Shown here: piece after piece, positions 38,613 through 48,600 of the stretch
Layout of the letters: each line of letters opens with the position of its first letter
How positions within the stretch are numbered: the stretch's first letter is position 1
Assembly (NCBI GenBank): GCA_916610825.1
Contig: OU744454.1
Span: forward strand, 14,826,336 to 14,890,335
DNA: 64,000 bases
Direction of reading: 5' to 3'
Source: Haliclystus octoradiatus
Lineage: Eukaryota > Cnidaria > Staurozoa > Stauromedusae > Haliclystidae
The notes under the pieces: model-generated
The model's input: only the letters and a program-made list of their open reading frames with translations
Database searches by the model: none
What the model was told of the DNA's origin: nothing
Program-made: the position numbers and the translations under genes

Positions 38613-39337
38613 TCTTATTGACGGGAATTGCAAGACGGAACTTTCTAGAAGCAACTATCTACGTGCGGAATAGAACGCAATGTCATAAGTTCAAGCTAAC
38701 GTCATCAAATTGGTCCTATTGTTCTCCAAGATTGACGTCATCGCTATTCTATTTCAAGACAAAACTGGAAAATTCGATGCTGACCTTGACGCTGTCATGT
38801 AATCTAGAACATTCTTAATTATTATATCACATTCTATATTTAGTAACATAAATTAGTATAAAAATAACTCCACCAAATCTTGTAAATTATTATAACATTA
38901 GTATCTGTGTGAGGATCATCTATAGATCAAGCCTAGAATACAACCGTGTAATCAGGCAACGAATACAAGAAATATACGCTACGCTACTAAATGCTGGAGT
39001 ATTTATTTTGTATAAACGTCTGTCTATCGGAGACAACGCGTTGCTGAGAAATATTTGTCGTGGACATATCTAATTCCCGACATTATATATTATATTTTAT
39101 GCTTATATATTATATTTTACGTGAATTTCTTCTATACATTTCAAATAAGGCTAATTAGAAAAGTAAATATGCGAGTTAACACAAATGGAGAAAATGTAAA
39201 TGCATGCAATTCTCACTAAATGTTTAGACTATGTAATGTGACTGGAAGCAGAGAAGAAATAACAACAATATGCAATAAATAGAGCAGCAACAAGTTAATG
39301 CTTTCGAAGACAACAGAAAATTTTCAAAGCATAGAAT

Positions 39338-41136
39338 ATGAAGCTTATAGTGCGATTGGCATTCGTTTTGGCCGTAGTTTATTTTACTGCAAGTCGTGTA
39401 AGTGGCATACTATAAGAAACACACTTTTTAATATAAATATGTTACTAAATGATTAGATGATGTTTACCAGTGGAAAGTATTTTCAATTTCATTTCGCTCA
39501 AAATACGCCGTTTAACCATAGCCTAATGATGATTTTGTCAATTTTAACGAATGTTAATGTAAGCAGACAGATAGACTCAACGAAAAAGGGCAATGAAGAT
39601 GCAGAAGTTCTCCTTTTTATTACTGTTTTAGCACATATAAACTCTAACGGTTCTCTATAGACAACTAACATGATTTATCATTTGTAGCAAATGATTAATC
39701 GAGCAATAGGGCTTTGAAAATATCGTTTTTGGTGCTGGTTACTAAAAGGAGGCAGGATGACATTGAACAAGGTAACTTCCATTTTACTTCGCTGGGGTTG
39801 TTCAAATGGAACTATGGCAGAATAACCTTCGTGTAATGAAAATGATACCCCAAATTTAACTAATAGAAAACGGTGTTGAGTTTTATGTACCCTGATACGA
39901 ACACGCTGGGTGCGTAATGAGACATGAAAGAGGCTTAAAAAATCACGAGCCGATAGGCGAGTGATTTTGGCCTCCTGAGTGTCTCATAGCACCCAAAGTG
40001 TTCGTATCAGAGCACGTAACATGGATAACCGTTTTGTATTTGTTTTATAAATAGATAACCTGTTTATTTTGACATTAAAAATCTCAAAATGATGATCATA
40101 TGTAAATTCTCCTAACATGACGTCATTGTAGAGACTAGAACGAGCGCGGATTTTTAATAGAAACACTCTGTGCCTTTTGAGAAAAGCTACGAAAAGTTGT
40201 AAAAATGGAGTAAAATAGATTGAAAATAAACGCAAAGAGTATTGGTTAAGTTTGAATTCTTTATTAATATAGAAGATTTGAAGTATCATTCAGCTACTTG
40301 TATACAGGATCCTATGTGTTTATGCTTTAAGAGAAGTTAAACGCTGAAATTTATCGTATCGTAATATGTCGCTTTGGCGTTTAGCAACAAAACAAAACTG
40401 CTGCATGAACTACGAATAGAAACATTGATCTAGGGAATTTTATAGATTAACGCTTAATTTATGATTTTGTTTCAAAGTTTTGTGTTTTGTGTTATTAATT
40501 TTTGATTTGAAGAGTATTCTCAAGCGCTCTATCAATGAAAGCTTTTCTTCGTATGAAAGCCATTTTGTTTCTGTTGCTAACTTGTTTCATTTTGGGGCTT
40601 CAAAACAAAACCAGTAATTATCCGATTTTACGCAGCCTGACACAAACATCAATAACAACCAATCAGCGATCAGTATCACATTCGATGATTTTATAAATAT
40701 TTTCATAAACGACAGACTCAATCAAAACAAATGGAAAATAAAATTCATAGGTAAGATTTGTTTTGCACAATGAAACAATTGCAAATGAGTCAAAAGGATA
40801 GCTCAAAAAATGTTTATGATCAGGAAAAGGTACACACAATAATGGCACGTCCCCATATACCAACGATTTGAAGGGGTGGAGACTCACTAATTATAGAATT
40901 ACAAACCAAACCTGGATATTATAGAAAAGTATTGGACGAGTGTGAACTGCCAGGTAAGACATATATACACTCCACCGTATGAATGAAATGTTATTTCATC
41001 CCTGTTCTCTATAGTTATGGCTTGCGAGGTAATCATATATACTCCAACTTAAATTTCTGTTTATTTATACAATTAGTTCATCTTAACAAAGATGAAGAAT
41101 TATTAGAAGAAGTCGAGAATGAGAAATTGGAAAGCA
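39338..41136 (+). pseudogene. Decayed paralogue of the charge-separated peptide gene
   Basis: Exon 1 starts at 39338 and encodes MKLIVRLAFVLAVVYFTAS, nearly the same as the first copy. Exon 2 (41077-41136) encodes HLNKDEELLEEVENEKLESS, also strongly acidic, with a GTAAGA donor. Two defects are visible. Two extra bases at the exon 1 donor shift the strong GTAAGT so that it leaves phase 0 and runs into a stop in exon 2; only a weaker GTGTAA donor two bases earlier keeps frame. And no arginine-rich third exon was found: where it should follow a homologous CATGAACCTCAATAA stretch (about 41535-41580), the sequence has no acceptor or basic ORF. Upstream sequence is shared with copy one, so this is a tandem duplicate. 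It may still make an acidic secreted peptide through the weak donor. Confidence 0.65.
40535..40696 (+). CDS. Short hydrophobic-leader ORF, copy 1 of a duplicated segment
   Basis: A 53-codon ORF begins MKAFLRMKAILFLLLTCFIL, a signal or type II membrane anchor sequence, then LQNKTSNYPILRSL. The same frame is kept in a diverged copy at 42672-42869. Possible donors (CCAGTAATT here, ATGGTACGA there) suggest these could be first exons whose downstream exons are missing or unrecognised. I do not know the family. It may be a remnant rather than a gene. Confidence 0.3.
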   Translation: MKAFLRMKAILFLLLTCFILGLQNKTSNYPILRSLTQTSITTNQRSVSHSMIL

Positions 41137-41731
41137 GTAAGATAGCTATCTATAACTACGTATACATTTTGGGGTAGATTATACTGCAGCTATATAAGTT
41201 TCTGGATATGTCACAAATGATAAGCAAAATATTTTTTGATAATAGATACCAGATATATTAACATCCTACATTTCTTATTTTCAATTTATTGCAAGAAGAA
41301 AATCACTAAAAAGTATTTAATAACTACAAATCCTACCGGACTACATACATCAAAAATGTTTCAAAGATTGAAACGAATTAAGCACAACACATTAATAAGA
41401 TTCTACGACTTCAGTAGATAATAGAGCCCTTGGCCTGATAAATCTCAATGTCGCACTCAAACTCGTTCGATATTTGTTTATCAAATCATGATATAAGCAG
41501 TTCATCAGCTTCATAATATAGGTCATGAACCTCAATAAACAATTCACGATTATATCCGTTAAAATTTATCAAACCAGTAAACAAATCTTGAACCTCAAGC
41601 CTTGGTTAATGAATATCATTTAGAAAATTAATGACAATCGACCCCGGGGACTCGACATTCCTTTCATTAACGTCAGTTAACAGCTGACGAGCCTTACTAT
41701 ATAATTCATAAGCCTCCGTTTGCATTTCTAA

Positions 41732-42405
41732 CAGAGCCATCTATTTGAAAGAGTTGGGACACACATGCCATTTTTGTTTTTTGGCCTGGACCCGAGCACG
41801 TTTTTAACAGCAGTGCGCATGTGCAAGAGAATACTGTTTTTTTCAGCAATTTTGGAACTGTGTGAAATGGTTTGCGATCGCTTATTAAGAGTAATATAAC
41901 CATTTATTAGTTGTCTTTCTCCATATTTATTTGCTGGATTCTCAAAATGAGAATAAAAATTTACTTCAATGTATACTTTGTTATCGATTTCATCACCATG
42001 TTGCTCGAGAGTAAATCAGATCAATGCTATTGGAATTGTTAAATGGACAAGGAGTTTGTGGAGATGGACTACATCTCTTACGCTTATTGCTTGCAGTCAA
42101 AGACAACTTTTTCTAGTTCTAATTGTCCCCAATTGGAATAGTAAACAATCCTTTAATTTCCATTACTATTTCGTCTACTAACACAACAATTAATAATTTG
42201 ATAGCCTATGTTTGTTTTCAGTGATAAAAGTTGTATTTTTCCGCGCACTTCGCTTAAAACAGGAAACCTGGTGCCAAAAGAGCAAGAACCCTGGTGCCGA
42301 AAGTACGAAAATGGCGTCCAAAAAATCACGTGAATGGCATCTATCCAATAGGAGACGATAGCGGCACATGAGAGCGTGTCCCAACTATTTTAATAGACGG
42401 CTCTG
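41732..42405. mobile_element. hAT-type MITE with 8-bp target duplication
   Basis: The 674-bp element begins CAGAGCCATCTATTTGAAAG and ends with an inverted partner (AATAGACGGCTCTG); similarity extends about 40 bp through GTTGGGACAC. An exact 8-bp duplication ATTTCTAA flanks it (41724-41731 and 42406-42413). An 8-bp duplication and CAGAG-type ends are typical of hAT elements. No transposase inside. Confidence 0.88.
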
Positions 42406-42671
42406 ATTTCTAAACCTCTTTAAACAATTTACGGAAAATGCCGACATCAAAATAAGTTCTATTTATCAAGATTTAAAGTATTATTCAGCCATTTGTTTAC
42501 ATGATCCTATATACGCATTATACATTTGAAGCAGTAATATATTGAAATTTATAGTAATTTAATTTGCCGCCTTCATTTTGCGTTAATCAACAAAACAAAA
42601 ATGCTGTAGAAATACGGACAGAAACATTGAACAAGGGAGTTTAGAAGTAATCGTGCTTTCTTATTGCTAGA

Positions 42672-42869
42672 TTGAATATGGAAGTTATTTTTATTCACTT
42701 TCTCAATTATCAAACAAAGTGCTTGTTTTATATTAGCGCCATTCTGTTTTTGTTGCTATTATGCTACGTTTTGGGGTTTCAATTCGAAAGCCATGATGGT
42801 ACGATTTCTTACATAGCCTTACACAAACAACAACAACAACCAATCAGTAATCAGTATCACATTCGATGA
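42672..42869 (+). CDS. Short hydrophobic-leader ORF, copy 2 of a duplicated segment
   Basis: This is the counterpart of the ORF at 40535. Surrounding sequence aligns from about 40257/42455 to 40690/42880, including CAACAAAACAAAA and ATCAGTATCACATTCGATGA. The conserved core reads AILFLLLLCYVLGFQ. It has a longer N-terminus and a (CAA)n-encoded QQQQ stretch. Function unknown; possibly non-coding remnants of a duplicated exon. Confidence 0.3.
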   Translation: MNMEVIFIHFLNYQTKCLFYISAILFLLLLCYVLGFQFESHDGTISYIALHKQQQQPISNQYHIR

Positions 42870-42904
42870 TTTTATAATACATAATATTTATTATATCTAC
42901 AAAA

Positions 42905-43195
42905 GATACCAATGCTGCCCGGAGGGGACTTCCATACATTGGCTATACTGGGACGAGCTATTTTTAAGGGGTGCCTTTTTCCAACTTCCTGTAAATTTTA
43001 GGGTGTCAATTTAAAGATTTCGGAAATTTTTGGAACTTTTCCTTTGTTTTACTCGTAAAAACATGAAATTTTAGGGTCTCCTTCCTCCCTTGCTGTGAAA
43101 CTTTAGGGTTTTCTCGATTTTTAAAAATGGAACACCCCTTCCAGAAAATATCGAAGTACCGCCCCCCCACTCCAGGAAATGCTGCAATAAAGTCA
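42905..43195. repeat. Dispersed repeat copy with G-rich/C-rich ends
   Basis: Opens with GGAGGGGACTTCCA and closes with CCGCCCCCCCACTCC, with internal AAAACATGAAATTTTAGGGT resembling AAAACGTGAAATTTAAGGGT near 34020. It belongs to the loosely conserved family also seen near 54045 and 59597. Confidence 0.5.
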
Positions 43196-43439
43196 TTTAC
43201 ATAATGCTATAGTGTACATAATACTTAAGACAACAGGCTTTACAATATTTCTCATAAGTGTGCCTTATAGATTTAATATAAATCCTCAGAATGTTAAAAA
43301 CTATCAAAATTCGGAACGCCTTAATTAATCACCTTGTGAGGATCGTCAGATAAATAGCATAAGTTGATCTTTGTCTATAGAAACATATGTCGAATGTGCA
43401 ATCTTCAGACAGATTTAGATTCCATATGTTTAAGTTGGA

Positions 43440-44310
43440 TCTAATTTCCAAGTTATTCGATTTGTATGCGTTTCACATATCGATAATCGTAATCCAAATA
43501 ATTTCTGTTCATTACTATAAACAACCAACTTATTGGTTTAATAAGTTACATATCATTCTACATCCTGTTCCAAAATCAAGTTTACGTTGATTATTACTCA
43601 CGAGATATTCGACTTTTATGCGTTTCACATATCGAGAATCGTAATCCAAACAATTTCTGTACATTACTATAAACAACCAACTTTTTGGTTTAATAGGTTA
43701 CCTATCATTTTACATCCTGTTCCAAAATCAAGTTTACGTTGTTTGTTTACTACCGAGATATTCGACTTTATGATGCGTTTCACATATCGAGAATCGTAAT
43801 CCAAACAATTTCTGTACATTACTATAAACAACCAACTTTTTGGTTTAATAGGTTACCTATCATTTTACATCCTGTTCCAAAATCAAGTTTACGTTGATTA
43901 TTACTCATGAGATATTCGACTTTTATGCGTTTCACATATCGAGAATCGTAATCCAAACAATTTCTGTACATTACTATAAACAACCAACTTTTTGGTTTAA
44001 TAGGTTACCTATCATTTTATACCTGTTCCAAAATCAAGTTTACGTTGTTTGTTTACTACCGAGATATTCGACTTTATGATGCGTTTCACATATCGAGAAT
44101 CGTAATCCAAACAATTTCTGTACATTACTATAAACAACCAACTTTTTGGTTTAATAGATTACCTATCATTTTACATCCTGTTCCAAAATCAAGTTTATGT
44201 TGTTTGTTTACTACCGAGTTATTCGACTTTTATGCGTTTCACATATCGATAATCGTAATCCAAACAATTTCTGTACATTACTATAAACAACCAACTTACA
44301 TTATTCGTTC
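43440..44310. repeat. Six-copy ~153-bp tandem array with two alternating unit types
   Basis: The landmark TGCGTTTCACATATCG occurs near 43467, 43619, 43774, 43926, 44080 and 44233, giving steps of 152, 155, 152, 154 and 153 bp. Units alternate between a GATTATTACTC form and a GTTTGTTTACTACC form, so the real amplified unit is a ~307-bp dimer. Copies are very similar. The ORFs across the array are repeat artefacts: the period is not a multiple of three over the dimer. It ends about 340 bp beyond the stop of the minus-strand opsin. Confidence 0.92.
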
Positions 44311-44649
44311 AATATAGGTAACATAATATCGATTTATATGCTATCCAAAATCACGTTTCCGTGAAAGCATCTCTCGCTTGCCATTGTGTTTTTATCCTAA
44401 TTTTACCATATGCTGATGATTTGTAATTGTTCTACCTTCCATATGTTCTATAAAAGATAACGAGGTGCGTCTTGCAATGATGCGAAACATCTGTTCGTCA
44501 CATGATAATATTCACGTCATCTGCAGCCAATAATCAAAAGGTATATAGCCTAATTTTTTATTGTCGTGGCTTTCGTAAATACATGGTAAATTAACTATGA
44601 TATTTATAGTTTGAAATCGATGCAAAATTAGTATAATGAATGAATACAT

Positions 44650-45681
44650 TCACATTTGCTCTGTAGCCTTGCTATTACTAACAGCGTCTATAGTATAAGG
44701 GGCAGAGTTTGAATGTTGTGAAGTAGCTGACATCTCAGAATTTACTACCAAACGAAGTCCTTTGAGCTTTCTCCAGTTTCTTTTTGCATAGCGGTGAAAT
44801 TTAGTGTGTTTGAAGGCATACACAATAGGATTCCATAGCACGGAGACTTTTGCAAAAAATGTCGGAACCAAAAGGTATATGCCATTTACATCTATACCAC
44901 AGATAATCAAAACAGCAGTGAAGGCATATGGCATCCATGATATAACGAAAGAGAAAACAAGTAAGAAGACCAGTGTTACTAGGCTCCATTCTTCTTTAAC
45001 TCTTCGCTTTGCAGCAAATTTCTGCACAATATTATTGCCTTCCTTATCTATCTTATTAATGATTTTGTTACTGTGACGAACAATACTAATAACTCGCCAA
45101 TAACAACCAATTATTACAATCAACGGTAGAATAAAATTAGTAAACATGATAGACATCGTATACGAAATGTCAATAACCTCTTTTGAATACCACTTTACAC
45201 TACAACTGGCCTCGTATCCTTCAAAATCATAGCTTGACCAACCAATCAAAGGTAAACCGGTCCACAATAAAGAATAAGCCCAACCAGAAATTACAAGCAA
45301 AACAATTTCAATTTTAGAGCTCCTTGTTCGACGATAATTATTGCATATACTTTTATATCTTTCAATCGCCATTAATGCTAAATGTGATATGGACGTAACA
45401 GCAAACCAATGAATCAAGAAACCATAAGTCACACACAAAGTATCGTCATAACTAACATTCCACACACGTAGACAATTCATGGTGTAACCAAATAACGATT
45501 GCAGTAAGTCAGACAATGTCAAGCTTGCAATCATAATATCAGTTAATGAACCTGATCGTTTGGAAGCTTTTACAAAAAATAGGAATGCAACACCATTGAA
45601 TAGTATACCCAAGACTGTTGTGATTATCAAAACACTACCAAAAAACTTACGTTGCTCCATGTCTTCAAACACTTTGGTCAT
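44650..45681 (-). CDS. Intronless opsin, cnidopsin-like (343 aa)
   Basis: A retinal-binding seven-helix GPCR. Visible are N29 in TM1, the SLTLSD aspartate in TM2, the disulphide cysteines C83 and C160, ERY at the end of TM3 (107-109), GWSSY before EL2, SWMPY in TM6, the Schiff-base lysine K278 in TFFAKVS, and NPIVY (284-288). The residue six before C160 is E154, aligning with E181 of bovine rhodopsin, the usual invertebrate counterion. The G-protein tripeptide after NPxxY is HTK. SDLLQ..GY in TM2, TSISHL in TM3 and CSVKW in EL2 resemble cnidarian opsins, and lack of introns fits many of them. The C-tail is Ser/Thr-rich, as for arrestin regulation. It pairs head to head with a second intronless opsin 6.9 kb away. 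Confidence 0.93.
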   Translation of the reverse strand: MTKVFEDMEQRKFFGSVLIITTVLGILFNGVAFLFFVKASKRSGSLTDIMIASLTLSDLLQSLFGYTMNCLRVWNVSYDDTLCVTYGFLIHWFAVTSISHLALMAIERYKSICNNYRRTRSSKIEIVLLVISGWAYSLLWTGLPLIGWSSYDFEGYEASCSVKWYSKEVIDISYTMSIMFTNFILPLIVIIGCYWRVISIVRHSNKIINKIDKEGNNIVQKFAAKRRVKEEWSLVTLVFLLVFSFVISWMPYAFTAVLIICGIDVNGIYLLVPTFFAKVSVLWNPIVYAFKHTKFHRYAKRNWRKLKGLRLVVNSEMSATSQHSNSAPYTIDAVSNSKATEQM

Positions 45682-48600
45682 TTTGATGTGATATCGTCTA
45701 CAGTGAGCACGTAAAATCTATTCTACCATCTTTAATGGACGCACGTTCTATCTGACGGTCATCTGTCTTAGGAGAAGATAACATTTAACCATTCATTATT
45801 GTTCCAGATGTATATCTAAAATTATCTTTGAAATCAAATTGTAAACCATTCTTAGTTGATTTACCCCCTACTTCTGTACAACCATATGAACTCACATAAT
45901 AACTATTACCTCAGCAAATTGGATAATAAAGTTTTAAGTTATCATCTAATAACTCTTCCATGTCAACTGTAGTTTGGTAATTATACCAAATACTTTAATA
46001 ATGTTTTACGAAATGGAATATAAGTCTTCTGCGTCACAAAGTAATAAACATTGATGCGTAAGGGTGTAAGATCGAATTATTTTCCCTTTTCTAGTTGTGT
46101 GAGGTAAACAGTCGAACGCCGGCCCCTTTGCCAAAATGTGCCGCTTGCTCTATCAGATTTTGGAGCTAGACCAACTTCATCAACAGCATATGAACTATTT
46201 TTTACATAGTTATATCATAAACACGAGCATTTACAACAAAACGTATAATAATGAAAGAAAAATGTGGATCCTGCTTCAATGAAATTTAAGTTGTTTAACC
46301 GTAGACTGTGCTGATCAACAAGAAAAAAAACATACATTGCATGCATTTTAGGGATATATTTTCTATATCATTATAGATAATTCCAAAGCATTTACTTCAT
46401 AATATAGCTCCATGTCATTTTAGCATTATATTGCGTAGAAAGTATCTTTGAACAAATTCACATAATTAAGAACACACTTTTTCATATTGAAAAAAAGAAA
46501 AAATTTGTGTGAAAAACAATTTCATCTATGATGCAGATGATTTACTTGCTAAACAATATGAAAACGGAAGTAGCATTTCCTGTTCCAAGAAGTATCAACA
46601 AGTTGAACCTCTTCCTTATTATTAATCAGTGACATTTAACATTATTGTAACATTTGTTAAGATTTGAAATATCCATATAGGTAAAGTTTTTCTTTCAATT
46701 TTTATTATCTATTGTTTCTTAGGAACTTTAGTGAATTTCTTCTGTGCGTTGGAGGATATGTAAATAGAATATCCTTATATTTGTTACTGTCGGCAATATG
46801 CAGAATTATTAGTATTGATAGCGATGTGACTTTCATGCTTTGTCTTTGCAAAATTGAAATTGATATTCATTTTGTGATCGATCGCAATCTATACTCGCCT
46901 TTTGATAAAGGAAACATAGAGAATCCCAGCAAAAAAATGCCTATAATTGCATCTTCTGTATCAGTGTATTCATCTATCTCTATTGTATGTGACTGCTTTT
47001 AGAAACATACGAATTTTCCGAGAAGTATATGTTGTTACATTTTGAATATTTTATATTTAACAACACCGCACTTAAATAAGAAGGAATTCGCAATCAGATG
47101 CTGTTGATGAATTATCTGTATGCGCCAGAAATAAATGCACAAAACCGCAGTTTGAAGTTTGCATATAAATTTAGCCGCATTACTTATCATTACTTATCAG
47201 CCTTTAAAGTTACATTTATGCATCTCAAAAGTCAATACTGACCGACAATAACTTCAAATAAGACCGTTCATGAGCATAAAAATAAAAATGAAGAAAATCA
47301 ACAGCAATTGATACAGAACTGATATTTCAAAACTACATGATTGATTAGTTAAGAAGTTACAAAATATGACATCATAAGAAATTAAATGGAGTATAAATCA
47401 TGCGCTTTATTCAAATGGATACATGGATAATAAAATGCATACCACTGAGACCACAGTATTACGTAACATGGAAATTGTGATTATGTCCAGCTGAAGCATT
47501 TAAAGGCATAAATTTGACCATTGCCTCCAGCAACAGACTCAGAGTTCACAAATGAACGCTAGTTATTATGCCACAAGAAGTGTTCAACAAGCAATTGCAC
47601 AGATTTTGAAAACAAAACATTTGATGATTTGTGCATACTCAGATAAATGGCGTCTATTTAATTACAAAAGTCAACAACAAATTGAACATCGCGACCTATT
47701 CGAGCATTGTGTGTGTACTGAGAACGGTCGCCATGAACAGAAAATCGAACATTTCAACCTAACCAAACATTATGTGAGTACTGAAACAGTAGACATTGAA
47801 GCTTCACTTTTGTCTACTAGAGCTTTATATCCAGTATTGCATATAGATCAGTGATCAATAACAATTAAAAATTCTATTTTTGAGTGCAAAAGCATTCAGT
47901 CAAATTTTTGCTAGAATTCTAAAAAGAAATCAATCAAGCTCGCACGGTAGTTTTATCAAAGTTTTGCTTTGAAGTCATGCAGTACTAATGACTTGGTTGA
48001 GCGTGCAATCTTTCCCGGTCAGTATTCCCTTATTAAATGTCAAATTTGATTCATTTTTTCCAAAATACGATAGCTATTTTTCTTCAACATATCTATAAGA
48101 TTTGTTTACATTCAAATATAGGGTATATCCAGTTATGAATAGTTTTGCTCAAAATACCTTTTCTTGCTTGCATATTTATCTTAATTGTTACATAAGTTTG
48201 TCACAAAGATTAGGAAGTTATGTAATTTCCTGTCTATTAAATTGAGATGCCTTGAGTTTCAAATGCCAGTGAATATATGCATTTACATGTATTCAATGTG
48301 TTTTTCATTAACTGTAGAAGCTAACGTTTTATATCTAAAAGAATATAATCACAAGTGTCGGATGATCATACATAACTCTGTTTACTGTTCTAAATAAAGT
48401 ATACAGATACAGAAAACTAAATTTATACTTGTGAATTACACCATGACCAAATAATTTCGACTACTAATTACTGATTAAACAATGTAAATACAGAGAGCAT
48501 ATGATTTTCAAATTATTAGACTTATTCCTAGCCTGCCCGCAGAACCAAATCTATGTTCGATGATCAGTAGGTTATACTGATCTACTGATCATCAAAAATA

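Noticed and set aside
40663..40887. 74-codon minus-strand ORF
   Set aside because: Largely made of the dispersed GGCACGTCCCC repeat and the antisense of the duplicated hydrophobic segment.
43387..44317. Several overlapping plus-strand ORFs with the shared peptide pattern HISRIVIQTISVHYYKQP
   Set aside because: They are translations of the 153-bp tandem array; the frame resets from unit to unit and there is no start or splice logic.
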